Assembly (NCBI GenBank): GCA_016703335.1
Contig: JADJCG010000008.1
Location: 62,001 to 126,000 of the forward strand
Direction of reading: 5' to 3'
Origin: Caulobacteraceae bacterium
Lineage (GTDB): Bacteria; Pseudomonadota; Alphaproteobacteria; Caulobacterales; Aquidulcibacteraceae
Length of the DNA stretch: 64,000 bases
Positions 56,545 to 64,000 of the stretch are shown one piece after another. The notes beneath the pieces were generated by a model that saw only the letters and a program-made list of their open reading frames with translations, searched no databases and was not told the origin of the DNA. How positions within the stretch are numbered: the first letter of the stretch is position 1; every line of letters begins with the position of its first letter. The position numbers and the translations under genes are program-made.

Positions 56545-56600
56545 TTCTGGGCCGCCTTCTTTTACGCATTCGTTTACCCACATAGGCATACTGAGAAGGC

Positions 56601-56891
56601 ATGCGTCAGACGCGGACACTCTTGCTAGTTTTGCTGGCGCTTCTCGCCATCCTCGGTGCGGGCCTCATCGTACTCACTAACATTGGCGACGCGTCCGTTG
56701 TTGCAAGTACCGGCGGCGTCTATGGCGCACTGGAGACCGCTGGCGCACAAGAAAATGTGTCTTTGCGCGATGACCTCTACGAGATCGTGCTCCGCCTCAA
56801 GGGTCCGTGGGCGGCGGTCCAACTGACGGGCGTCAGTGTGCTATTGCTCGCGCTGGTCGGGTTGATCGCAGTGTGGCGCAGACCAAAATAG
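56601..56891 (+). CDS. Small two-helix membrane protein
   Basis: 96 residues with a transmembrane helix at each end: LLLVLLALLAILGAGLIVLT and VQLTGVSVLLLALVGLIAVW, with a soluble middle (GAQENVSLRDDLYEIVLRLK). No family recognised. It lies between the two copies of the 91-bp repeat, so it may have been inserted or captured with that segment. Confidence 0.6.
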   Translation: MRQTRTLLLVLLALLAILGAGLIVLTNIGDASVVASTGGVYGALETAGAQENVSLRDDLYEIVLRLKGPWAAVQLTGVSVLLLALVGLIAVWRRPK

Positions 56892-57071
56892 CTTGAGACG
56901 TCTCGGCGAGGCGGATTGCCAAATTTCGTGAGCGGCCTCCTTGCTCCAATGCGGTCAATCGCTTGGCAGCCTCGGCAAAGGTGCGGTTTCGCCGACAGCA
57001 GACGTTCGGGGCTGACGAGGTCCGCGGTGGCGTCAATCATTGCCTCGCCTTACAACTATGCGCCTGCATTC

Positions 57072-57263
57072 ATGAGCGACGACTGGTTCCGAAAATACGT
57101 GCTTGGTTACCGCTGGCCGCTTCACCGGCGGTTCTTATGGGCGCTTGTGCTCGTAGCGCTTCGCCTAATCTGGGCCCAACCTGCTAGACGTGAGCGTGGC
57201 ATGGCCAGTGAAGACGGCGAACGTCCGGTTCGGGCCAGAAGCGGTCATCCGCCCATTTTCTGA
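57072..57263 (+). CDS. Possible small membrane protein (weak)
   Basis: ATG at 57072 opens MSDDWFRKYVLGYRWPLHRRFLWALVLVALRLIW, one basic and hydrophobic segment, then a run into the repeat copy 2 that gives a non-protein-like tail. It may be a fragment of a longer gene. Nothing else supports it. Confidence 0.25.
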   Translation: MSDDWFRKYVLGYRWPLHRRFLWALVLVALRLIWAQPARRERGMASEDGERPVRARSGHPPIF

Positions 57264-57322
57264 TGTCCGAGAAGCTCCGAAGTTGGAAACTAGTCGTAGC
57301 GGAATTCGGGCTCGCCGAGATC
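57232..57322. repeat. 91-bp direct repeat, copy 2 (at the end of the monooxygenase)
   Basis: Partner of 56454-56544, 87 of 91 bases identical. This copy covers the last 11 codons of the monooxygenase gene on the minus strand and 58 nt beyond. The GGCCAGAAGCGGTCAT motif near its left end resembles dispersed intergenic repeats of alphaproteobacteria. Confidence 0.85.
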
Positions 57323-58756
57323 AATCGCCGGCAGCTCGTCTTTCTCGCGCCAATAATCTTGCGTGTGCTGCCACTCATACTTGGCGCCGCGTTTGGGCAA
57401 GAGCTGCATGCGGCGCATTAAGTAGCCGGGGTTGAAATTTTCCGGATCGATCCACGGTAAGATTTCCATGGTCTTGTCGCCATCCGGAATCACGACTTCC
57501 ACGCGACGAGCGCCGTTTCCATCCATGTGCTTCAACAGGCGGCAAACAAAATCGCCAAGCAGATCGACGCGTAGCGTCCAGCTGGCGCGGAAGTATCCGA
57601 ACACCCAGACCATGTTCGGGACACCGGTGAACATCATGCCGCGATAAGTGACCGTATTAGCGAAATCGACGGGCTTGCCATCGACGTTGAATGGGATGCC
57701 GCCGAGGACACTCAGATTGAACCCGGTAGCAGTTATGATCACATCGGCCTTCAGTTCATCTCCTGACTTGAGAAGCACGCCGGTTTCAGTGAAACGGTCT
57801 ATCTCGTCCGTCACCATGGTGGCTTTGCCTGCGGCGATGCCCTGGAAGAGATCGCCGTCCGGCACAAAGGCAATCCGCTGACGCCAAGGGCGGTAGCGTG
57901 GCGTGAAATGCGTCATGTCGTAGTCGGGACCAAGAAACATGCGCACGCTGGCGAGCAATTCCTGGCGCAGCGGCTCCGGCTCTTCGAACGAGCGCTTTGT
58001 GAACTGATCCTGATCGTACAGGATCTTCTTCCGCGCGATGTCATGGATGGTCATTTCATCGACGCCGATCGTGCGCAGCATCTCGACCAGTTCGTTGATG
58101 TTGCGTCCGGGGATGAAATAGGTTGGCGAGCGCTGCAGCACTGTGACGTGCTTGCACTCGCTGGCGATGGCGGGAACGACGGTGGCCGTTGTAGCCCCGG
58201 AGCCGATGACGAGGACGTTCTTGTCCTTGAGGTCGATAGTCTTTGGCCAAGTTTGCGGATGAACGATCTTGCCCTTGTAGTCCGCCATGCCCGGCCAATC
58301 GGGCGTGTAGCCCTGCGCGTGCTCGTAGTAGCCTTGGCACATCCAGAGGAAGGTGCAGGTGAAGAGGCGGAGCTCGCCGGTATCCGTGCGCTGGGATTCT
58401 ACGGTCCAGAGATTAGTCTCGCGCGAGAACGATGCTGATGTGATCTTGTGATGGTAGCGGATGTGCGGCGCTAGATCGCTCTCCGCGATCACATCGCCGA
58501 CGTAGTCGAGGATTTCGGCAGCCGTAGCGATTGGCGGTCCGATCCACGGTTTGAAGCGATAGCCGAACGTATACAGGTCGCTGTCGGAGCGGACGCCGGG
58601 ATAGGTGTGCATCAGCCACGTGCCACCGAAGCTCTCGAGTGCCTCGAGGACGACGAATGACTTGTCAGGGCATTGCTGCTTTAGGTGATAGGCCGAGCCG
58701 ATCCCGGAGATGCCGGCGCCGACTATCAGCACGTCGAAATGTTCGCTCATGGCCAT
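57290..58756 (-). CDS. FAD-dependent monooxygenase (Baeyer-Villiger/EthA-like)
   Basis: 488 residues. FAD-binding GAGISGIGSAYHLKQQCP at the N-terminus, a long YPGVRSDSDLYTFGYRFKPW, and the NADPH fold ENVLVIGSGATTATVVPA-like segment (VLVIGSGATTATVVPAI). TATGFNLSVLGGIPF is the second GD-like site. Such enzymes oxidise ketones or sulfur compounds; substrate unknown. ATG at 58750 (MSEHFDV) is an equally good start. The C-terminal tail is the origin of the repeat. Confidence 0.9.
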   Translation of the reverse strand: MAMSEHFDVLIVGAGISGIGSAYHLKQQCPDKSFVVLEALESFGGTWLMHTYPGVRSDSDLYTFGYRFKPWIGPPIATAAEILDYVGDVIAESDLAPHIRYHHKITSASFSRETNLWTVESQRTDTGELRLFTCTFLWMCQGYYEHAQGYTPDWPGMADYKGKIVHPQTWPKTIDLKDKNVLVIGSGATTATVVPAIASECKHVTVLQRSPTYFIPGRNINELVEMLRTIGVDEMTIHDIARKKILYDQDQFTKRSFEEPEPLRQELLASVRMFLGPDYDMTHFTPRYRPWRQRIAFVPDGDLFQGIAAGKATMVTDEIDRFTETGVLLKSGDELKADVIITATGFNLSVLGGIPFNVDGKPVDFANTVTYRGMMFTGVPNMVWVFGYFRASWTLRVDLLGDFVCRLLKHMDGNGARRVEVVIPDGDKTMEILPWIDPENFNPGYLMRRMQLLPKRGAKYEWQHTQDYWREKDELPAIDLGEPEFRYD

Positions 58757-58953
58757 GTCTCAAGGGTGGTCATCACTTAGGCTCCATACGATACATTGCA
58801 GCAAGCGGCGGTTTGCGCGCTTGAGCGCAATCAATGTGTAATGACGCTCACCAGCGGAAGACTAGGAGGATCGCGCGCATTCGCAGGATTGGCGTCAACC
58901 GACGGGCGAACCATTGATCACGCTCAATACATCAAACCGAACGTGCCGTTGCT

Positions 58954-59160
58954 ATGCCGAGCATGCGGACCAAACCTAAGACCCAAACCGAGTTTGTGGC
59001 GCCAGCTCAAGCTATGGCGCAAAGCGGGTCTTTCAGAAGCGCCCAGCAGATCCACTACGCGCTACTGGTATGGCCAGATGAAGCTGGCCGGTGGTGGAAC
59101 GAAGACCTTGCGGCAAACATAGACGCGCGCTGCCGCAGCGGTGTGTCGCCGCGAGACTGA
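58954..59160 (+). CDS. Small protein of unknown function
   Basis: 68 residues: MRTKPKTQTEFVAPAQAMAQSGSFRSAQQIHYALLVWPDEAGRWW. It resembles short alphaproteobacterial proteins that have a TEF start, a helix, and an EYALR-like central segment followed by acidic residues. Upstream 58757-58953 has no gene. Moderate coding character only. Confidence 0.45.
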   Translation: MPSMRTKPKTQTEFVAPAQAMAQSGSFRSAQQIHYALLVWPDEAGRWWNEDLAANIDARCRSGVSPRD

Positions 59161-59244
59161 AATCGCGGGTACCGCACAGCAAGATCACGGTCTTTGATAC
59201 CCACGCCAGGCGCACCCCTCCCAAACCTCCCTTAACTTTTGCAG

Positions 59245-59432
59245 CAGTGCGGGCGGGGCGTGATGAATTGGTGCGACTGCATCGGGCCGGCGAGATCGAC
59301 GACGAGACGCTGCACGATCTCGAGCACGATCTGGATTTGGAAGAGCTGGGCGCGATTGCTTCGAAGGTGCAGCGCGCCAAACTAGCGCCGTTTTGTGCGT
59401 GCGCTGTGAGCGCATGGCGCGAGGGATTGTGA
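59245..59432 (+). pseudogene. C-terminal remnant of a CPA1-type Na+/H+ antiporter
   Basis: The frame VRAGRDELVRLHRAGEIDDETLHDLEHDLDLEELGAIA is the cytoplasmic helical tail seen at the end of NhaP/CPA1 antiporters. No transmembrane part precedes it; upstream sequence to 59160 is unrelated. So only the tail remains. The last codons overlap the next gene. Alternatively it is a small stand-alone domain; no RBS is clear. Confidence 0.5.
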
Positions 59433-60205
59433 CACGGCGAGCGGTGTTAGCGGCGGGCGTTGGCTTTGCCGCGCCGGCTTATGCGGATGTTGCGTGGCGC
59501 AGGTTGGGGCCGGGGTTTGAGCATACGACGGCACGGATTGCTTCGACGATTGGCGATCGGCGGCTGGACGTTGTGCGCATTGATCCGGCGTTGAACCGGT
59601 TTGTTCTGTTGTTGGCCGGCGCGATGGGCGTTGCGCCGCGGACGGCGCGGCAATGGGCGGATGAGCGCGGGCTCGTTGCGGCGATCAATGCGGGGATGTT
59701 TCGCACGAACCGGTTGCCGGTGGGATTTGCGAAGGCGGATGGGCGTGTCGTGCAGCCTTCGATGAGTGCGGACCGGAGCGTGTTTGTGTTTGGCGCCGAT
59801 AGCGCGCGACTACTCGATACGTCTTGCGATGCGTTTGACGCGAGCGCGCATGAGAATGCGCTGCAGTCGATCCGAATGGTGTCGTGCCAAGGGCGCAATG
59901 TGTGGAGCCAGCAGCCGCGGATGTGGTCGACGGCGTGCGTGGCGCAGGATGGGGACGGCAAGATCCTGTTTCTGCACGCGCGCTCGCCGCTGAGTGTGCA
60001 TGACTTTGTCGACGCGGTGCGTGCGCTGCCGCTGGGGATCGTGCGGGCAATGTATATGGAGGGCGGGCCAGAGGCGACGCTTGTTGCGCGTGGCGCGGGC
60101 GAGGTGATTGAGCGCTTCGGGAGCTACGAGACTGGGTTCAACGAGAACGACGAGAACGATCGGGCTTGGGCGTTGCCGAATATTTTGGGGGTTGTGCCGC
60201 GTTAG
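59414..60205 (+). CDS. Secreted phosphodiester glycosidase/DUF2233-like protein
   Basis: 263 residues. The signal begins VTRRAVLAAGVGFAAPAYA, with Arg-Arg and hydrophobic core (Tat-like). The NAGPA/DUF2233 core has AAINAGMFRTNRLPVGFAKADGRVV, then YMEGGPEATLV and FGSYETGFNENDENDRAW. The fold is linked to N-acetylglucosamine-1-phosphodiester cleavage, but bacterial substrates are unknown. ATG at 59414 is set before the signal. GTG-rich codon use here is a little less skewed than neighbours. Confidence 0.85.
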   Translation: MARGIVTRRAVLAAGVGFAAPAYADVAWRRLGPGFEHTTARIASTIGDRRLDVVRIDPALNRFVLLLAGAMGVAPRTARQWADERGLVAAINAGMFRTNRLPVGFAKADGRVVQPSMSADRSVFVFGADSARLLDTSCDAFDASAHENALQSIRMVSCQGRNVWSQQPRMWSTACVAQDGDGKILFLHARSPLSVHDFVDAVRALPLGIVRAMYMEGGPEATLVARGAGEVIERFGSYETGFNENDENDRAWALPNILGVVPR

Positions 60206-60269
60206 CTTGCGGCGCGCCAGGCGCGTGGTTTTGCGATTTCAGAATAGCGGCGCCGATACCCGCCCCCAA

Positions 60270-60292
60270 CCCCGCCCCGCAAGGGGGCGGGG
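60270..60292. terminator. GC-rich hairpin between convergent genes
   Basis: CCCCGCCCC at 60270-60278 pairs with GGGGCGGGG at 60284-60292 around a GCAAG loop. It lies between the glycosidase-like gene and paralogue 2, both ending here. The C/G-rich form is common in alphaproteobacteria. There is no T-run, so it may be Rho-assisted. Confidence 0.65.
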
Positions 60293-60305
60293 AGTCGATG
60301 GGCGA

Positions 60306-61979
60306 TTAGCCCGCCGCGGCGTCGATCAGCAGAAATGCGCGGGTGACTTCAGCGTTCATTTGGGCGCGGCCGCGGCCGATTTGTTCGGCGATGCGAGCGC
60401 CTTCGTTGCGCAGGAATAGCATCGCTTCCTGGTTGGCGTTGCCGTCGCGGTTGAGGAAGTCGCCCATGCGGCGCGCGGCTTCGGGCGCTGCGTCGCGGAC
60501 GGCGCGGCGGCGCGCTTGCGTGCCCGAGCGGGCGCGTTGGGCGATGCGTTCGAGCGCGGACGGGGAGAACACGTCGTCGAGCCGCAGGCCGGCGTGCTCG
60601 ATGGTTTCGACGATCGGCAGCGCTTGCGTGCGCGGCTCGGCGATTTGGCGGCGCAGGTGCGCGACGGGATCGGCAGCGGGTTCGCGGCGTTGCGGCGCGG
60701 CTGGCGCTGCGCCTTGCTCGGGGCCGTCGACGTTGGAGAGCAGATCGCGCCAGGTCCAATCGCCGGGCACAGGTTTGTCAGCGGCGGGCGCCGGCGTGCG
60801 TTGGCGTTGTTGCGGCTGTTGCTGTTGTTCGGGGGGCGCGTCGCCGAACATGGGCGGCGGCGGATCGTTGCGATTGCGCGCGGGCGGCAGTTCGAGCGGA
60901 TCGGCCGCTTCGTCGCGCCACGAGCGATCGTAGCCAGGCGCTGACTCATCATCGCCAATCGCGTCGCGTGCGCCGCGTGCGGCGGAGCGGGCGGCGTTGG
61001 CGGCGTCGCGCAGGCGTTCGAGGGCGACGGCGGCCTCGCGTTCGACGTTGACAGCTTCGCCGCGAATGAGTTCGGCGGCGCGCTTGGCGTCGTCGATGGC
61101 GCGGTGTGTGGTGTCGCGCACGGCCCCGGCGGTGGAGTTGGCCGCGTGCGATGCCGCTTCGGCCGAATGGCGCGCGGCGTCGGTGAGGCTTGTCGCTCTT
61201 GCCAAGACATCGAGCGCGGTGGAGAGCGCTTGTTCGAGACGCAGCGCGGAATCGGCGCTGGCTTGCGCGGCGCTGGAGAGGCCGTTGGTGCGATCGGAGA
61301 TCAGCGCAGCGGCGGCGCCGAAGGAGGTGAGGCGGTGATCGAGCGCTTGGTCGGCGGCGCGGACTTCGGCTTCGGCGACGCGCGCGGCTTCGGAGATCGA
61401 GCTGGTGTGCTTGCCGATGGAGTCGCCGATGTTTTGCGCTTGGCTGGTGAGGTCGCGGCTGATGCGCATCAGCTCTTCGCGCTCACGCTCCATGCCGACG
61501 ATCATCTGGTTGGCGCCGGCCTTGGCTTGGTCGGACATATCGTCGACGGCTTTGGCTTGGCGAGAGATCTGACCTTCGACGTCTTGGAGACGCTTCAGCG
61601 TTTGTAGGAGCGCTTGATCGAGTTGGTTGATCTCGCCGCGGACGGATTCTGCGAGTTGGCGCGCGGCGCTTTCGGCGCTGCGCTCGGGGTTCATCAGCCG
61701 ATCGGCGGCGTCGGCGAGGCGGCGTGCTTCTGAGCGCGCGCGGGCGCTGTCGCGTGCGGCGAGGCCGGAGAAGGCGGCCATGATCGCAGGAAGAATGGTG
61801 ACGGCGCCGACGGCGCCGAATTCGGGAATCGTGAGCGAGCCGATTTTCTCGGGGCCGATCAAAACGACGGCGCCGGCGAGGCTGCCGAGCACCCAAAGCC
61901 CAGCAACGATCAAACCCAGTAAGCCGATCATCGCACCAAGATCGCCGTTACGTTCGGCGTCAGGCGTGGTCGTCGTCAT
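60306..61979 (-). CDS. Large membrane-anchored coiled-coil protein, TipN-like architecture (paralogue 2)
   Basis: 557 residues, intact. Two N-terminal transmembrane helices (MIGLLGLIVAGLWVLGSLAGAVVLIG and FGAVGAVTILPAIMAAFSGLAA) are followed by a long Ala/Glu-rich coiled coil (RRLADAADRLMNPERSAESAARQLAESVRGEINQLDQALLQ and later SLTDAARHSAEAASHAANSTAGAV), a Pro/Gln-rich linker and a C-terminal domain: LRLDDVFSPSALERIAQRAR, ARRRAVRDAAPEAARRMGDF and VTRAFLLIDAAAG. Paralogue 1 at 52333 has the same order. Start at 61979 (MTTTTPDAERNG). Probably a scaffold or polarity-type protein; function not shown. Confidence 0.85.
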   Translation of the reverse strand: MTTTTPDAERNGDLGAMIGLLGLIVAGLWVLGSLAGAVVLIGPEKIGSLTIPEFGAVGAVTILPAIMAAFSGLAARDSARARSEARRLADAADRLMNPERSAESAARQLAESVRGEINQLDQALLQTLKRLQDVEGQISRQAKAVDDMSDQAKAGANQMIVGMEREREELMRISRDLTSQAQNIGDSIGKHTSSISEAARVAEAEVRAADQALDHRLTSFGAAAALISDRTNGLSSAAQASADSALRLEQALSTALDVLARATSLTDAARHSAEAASHAANSTAGAVRDTTHRAIDDAKRAAELIRGEAVNVEREAAVALERLRDAANAARSAARGARDAIGDDESAPGYDRSWRDEAADPLELPPARNRNDPPPPMFGDAPPEQQQQPQQRQRTPAPAADKPVPGDWTWRDLLSNVDGPEQGAAPAAPQRREPAADPVAHLRRQIAEPRTQALPIVETIEHAGLRLDDVFSPSALERIAQRARSGTQARRRAVRDAAPEAARRMGDFLNRDGNANQEAMLFLRNEGARIAEQIGRGRAQMNAEVTRAFLLIDAAAG

Positions 61980-62403
61980 GCAGCACAAATCCAATAGCGC
62001 GCGGGGAGTGCGCGCGTATGGTCAACAAGAACGAAAGCAGTGCGGCCATTCAAGGGCGAACGCCTGCGAACGCAAACTAACGATCAGAAAGATCGCGTGT
62101 TCGAAGAAGCGCTTAGTGCTCGTTCGTCTGGCAGGCTTCGCCGGCGCAGCTCGACTGCTCGACTGTGCGCTGTTCAAGCGTCACGCCGACCCAAGCCAGG
62201 GCCAATGCGATCAACGCGTCGCGAACCATTACTAGGAAAGCCAACATCGCCCTCTACCTCAATGCAGCAAGCGGTATGTGCGCGCTTCGTGGGCGAACCG
62301 CAAGCTACGGTTCCGTGTATTACGCGGATGGAATGAAGTCTGCGGTTCGAATGCAGTATGGCGGCGCTTGACCGGGGCGAGGCGGGCGCTTAGGTCACCG
62401 GAT
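61980..62403. other. Intergenic region, no supported gene
   Basis: 424 nt upstream of paralogue 2 and of the next gene, so both promoters may be here. Several short frames exist, none with protein features. A tandem-like CATAACAGCGCCCAA / CATAGCAGCGCCCGG pair lies at 62417-62446, just inside the next gene's frame. Confidence 0.5.
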
Positions 62404-62784
62404 GTGACGTTACAACATAACAGCGCCCAACATAGCAGCGCCCGGGCTGGCAAGAAGGCTCACATCGCCCATGCGGCCGTGATGGGTTTGCACGCCATCT
62501 GCTGCGGACTGCCGGCGCTGGTGATGTTGGCGGCGGCGCTTTCGGGGGCGACCTCGGGGATCGCGTTACTCTCTGGTTACGTTGGGGAAATTCACCACTT
62601 CCTGCACGGCCACGAGCTCTGGATCCTGGCCGGATCGGCGGCTTTGGTGGTGACCGGCGGCTGGCTTGAGGCGAGCGCTCGGCGGCATCACAAGCACGGG
62701 TTTCCGTGGATGTTTGCGTTCTCGGTGTTTTGCTTCTTCGCCAACGTCGCGATCATCGTCGCGCACCGGGCGATTGCAACCTAA
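62404..62784 (+). CDS. Small membrane protein with Cys-Cys in the first helix
   Basis: About 126 residues. Three hydrophobic segments: AAVMGLHAICCGLPALVMLAAALSG, ELWILAGSAALVVTGGWLEA and PWMFAFSVFCFFANVAIIVA. The CC-GLP in the first helix is like small MerC-type or metal-related membrane proteins, but this is a weak hint. GTG at 62404 is a tentative start; a start at 62482 (GTG/ATG before GLHAICC) is possible. It ends four bases inside the convergent TetR gene. Confidence 0.65.
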   Translation: MTLQHNSAQHSSARAGKKAHIAHAAVMGLHAICCGLPALVMLAAALSGATSGIALLSGYVGEIHHFLHGHELWILAGSAALVVTGGWLEASARRHHKHGFPWMFAFSVFCFFANVAIIVAHRAIAT

Positions 62785-63383
62785 CGTTTCGGTTTCAAGA
62801 TATGCAGCGCAAGCGTGCGGTAGCGACGGACTGCTTCGCCGGTCTCGCTTTCGCGTCTGAGCGCGCGGCGCAGCGCCATGCCTTCTAGGCCCGCAATCAG
62901 AGCTTCCGCCGCTTCGGCAGCTGGCAGGGCAGGATAGATCGTGTTTTCGCGCTGGGCCCGTTCGATCGCGCCCGCGAGGCGGCCCACGGCGATTTGATCG
63001 CGGATTTGCAAAGCCTTTGCGAGCAGGGGATCGCGGGCGGCTTCAGCCCAGATGTCGGCTAGGAGCGCGGCGTCGCCATCGCCGTCGAAGGTTTCAAAGA
63101 AGACGCGCGCGAGTTCGGCGAGGCCGGCGATTAAGCCTTCTGAGCCGTTAACGCGGTCGAGCATCGTTTCGGCTTCGGCGCGCGCATCGAGCGCGATGGC
63201 GGCGATGATGTCGGCTTTGGAGTCGAAATAGCGATAGAGCGCGCCTGGGCTGATGCGGGCTTCGGCGCAGATTTCCTCGATTGTCGTCAGCCGGAAGCCG
63301 CGCTCGCGAAAGCATTCGCGGGCCGCTTCCAGGATTTGGCTGCGGCGCCGTTCAGGCAAAGCGGGGTCGGCATGGCGAGGCAC
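62781..63383 (-). CDS. TetR-family transcriptional regulator
   Basis: About 200 residues. Helix-turn-helix: RRSQILEAARECFRERGFRLTTIEEICAEARISPGALYRYFDSKADIIAAI. The C-terminal ligand domain has AELARVFFETFDGDGDAALLADIWAEAARDPLLAKAL. GTG at 63383 is preferred because the longer frame (ATG 63479) would leave two bases to the divergent gene and its extra residues are not TetR-like. Ligand unknown; it may control the divergent gene at 63482. Confidence 0.9.
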   Translation of the reverse strand: MPRHADPALPERRRSQILEAARECFRERGFRLTTIEEICAEARISPGALYRYFDSKADIIAAIALDARAEAETMLDRVNGSEGLIAGLAELARVFFETFDGDGDAALLADIWAEAARDPLLAKALQIRDQIAVGRLAGAIERAQRENTIYPALPAAEAAEALIAGLEGMALRRALRRESETGEAVRRYRTLALHILKPKR

Positions 63384-63414
63384 CCCGGCATAAGGGGCGG
63401 ATTCTCTCGTATGG

Positions 63415-63425
63415 TTTAGCCTAAA
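63415..63425. promoter_or_regulatory. Candidate TetR operator
   Basis: TTTAG-C-CTAAA forms a short palindrome in the space between the two divergent genes. Its position is right for a TetR operator. The arms are only 5 bp, so chance is possible. Confidence 0.3.
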
Positions 63426-63481
63426 TTCACCCTGCGCTGGCAGCGTCGCCCGAGCCTTATTCGGCGCGGAGCCCGCCATCT

Positions 63482-64000
63482 ATGACGTCTAAGCCGCAGA
63501 GCGCGATCGCCAGCGCCGCAGAGACGCGTCGGCGCGAGATGCCGGCCTCTATCGCTGTAACCATCCTGACCGGCGGCATCGCTGCGGCGATCATGGGTGG
63601 GCCGTGGCCTGTCGGCTGGTGCGCCGTGATGGCGGTGCTGCTCATTCTCGACACCGAGCTTTATCGCCGCCTCGACGCGGCTGAGACGAAGATCGAAGGC
63701 CGGACGATGGCCGGCCTGGCGCTATGGGCCGCGTTCAGTTCAGGCTTCTACGCGCTGTTGCCGATTACGTTGTGGCTGCATGGCGAAGCTGCCGGTGCGG
63801 CGGCGGCGATGTTGCTGTGGATCGTGGCGGTCGTTCGTCACTTCAGCCCTGGCGCTTCGGGTGCGTTGCCGATCGCGGCGGCTGGCGCTGCGCCGCCGGC
63901 GCTGTCATTGCTCGCCTCGCCGCTGATGATGGCGGCGATGGCGCAAACGCCGGATTGGGATTTGGCGTTTATCGCCGCTGTCGGTGGCGGCGCGTTGATG
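63482..64000 (+). CDS. N-terminal part of a membrane protein, probably a sensor kinase (partial)
   Basis: ATG at 63482 opens a frame that is still open at the window end (173 codons). MTSKPQSAIASAAETRRREMPASIA is followed by about six hydrophobic segments, two per block (TILTGGIAAAIMGG and GWCAVMAVLLILDTELYRRLD, later LALWAAFSSGFYALLPI and MLLWIVAVVRHF). The RRRE start and paired helices resemble N-terminal sensing regions of Caulobacterales hybrid histidine kinases. The catalytic part is outside. Divergent from TetR. Confidence 0.55.
   Translation, partial: MTSKPQSAIASAAETRRREMPASIAVTILTGGIAAAIMGGPWPVGWCAVMAVLLILDTELYRRLDAAETKIEGRTMAGLALWAAFSSGFYALLPITLWLHGEAAGAAAAMLLWIVAVVRHFSPGASGALPIAAAGAAPPALSLLASPLMMAAMAQTPDWDLAFIAAVGGGALM

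Noticed and set aside
1..64000. Search for tRNA, rRNA, insertion sequences, prophage and CRISPR arrays
   Set aside because: No transposase, integrase, capsid or Cas protein is seen, and no rRNA or tRNA gene apart from the tmRNA; the window is ordinary chromosome with small repeats.

Overview
The window looks like chromosomal DNA of a high-GC alphaproteobacterium, most likely a Caulobacterales/Hyphomonadaceae-type organism. The evidence is a two-piece, circularly permuted tmRNA gene with a Caulobacter-like tag (ANDNNAEEFALAA), an SspB of the alphaproteobacterial type, the thyA / folA / hflK-hflC-degP / serB-miaA neighbourhood, an mreBCD-mrdA-rodA operon with a proline-rich MreC tail, and a STAS-fused MlaE phospholipid transporter. 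The taxon is an inference from gene content; no rRNA or tRNA gene was found.

Layout. 1-5.6 kb: fragment of a membrane protein, a broken VOC protein, sspB beside the tmRNA gene, DUF6891, aquaporin, DUF2459, thyA and a GFA-family protein. 5.6-15.8 kb: mostly intact metabolic genes (SAM methyltransferase, thioesterase, folA, SMP-30 lactonase, GST, pyk, a cysteine synthase-glutaredoxin fusion, P450, mrp). 15.9-26.9 kb: membrane and envelope quality control (hflK, hflC, degP), then serB, miaA, small secreted or membrane proteins and a divergent ilvC. 26.9-40.3 kb: accessory genes (DUF2945, purT, GFA, DUF3140, SDR, serine hydrolase, CHASE4 histidine kinase, PadR plus HAAS-like pair, M23 peptidase, 2OG oxygenase, GIY-YIG, TVP38, PQQ-type dehydrogenase, membrane-anchored serine protease). 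40.7-46.6 kb: the rod-shape operon mreB-mreC-mreD-mrdA-rodA. 46.6-52.3 kb: prolyl aminopeptidase, MFS transporter and an Mla/Mce-type lipid transport operon. 52.3-62.0 kb: two paralogous large membrane-anchored coiled-coil proteins (TipN-like architecture) flanking a looser region with repeats, gene remnants, an FAD monooxygenase and a secreted phosphodiester glycosidase-like protein. 62.4-64 kb: small membrane protein, TetR regulator, and the start of a membrane protein that runs off the window.

A dominant property is the number of single-base reading-frame breaks, many in homopolymers and several in genes that should be essential (mreB, mreC, mreD, mrp, purT). Total lengths modulo 3 agree with one or two 1-nt indels per gene. 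The simplest reading is uncorrected indel errors in the assembly, not a wave of real pseudogenes. Frame breaks are rare from about 5.6 to 26.7 kb and in 43.4-50.4 kb, and dense elsewhere. Coordinates of broken genes are therefore given for the whole reconstructed gene.

Functional themes: ssrA and sspB side by side connect ribosome rescue to ClpXP delivery; thyA and folA form the dTMP/folate pair; HflKC and DegP cover membrane proteostasis; MreBCD-PBP2-RodA build the elongasome; MlaEFD plus lipoprotein maintain the outer membrane. The most interesting unexplained items are the paralogous coiled-coil pair with a shared C-terminal domain, the CysK-glutaredoxin fusion, the divergent IlvC, and the 91-bp duplicated gene end near 56.5 and 57.3 kb.
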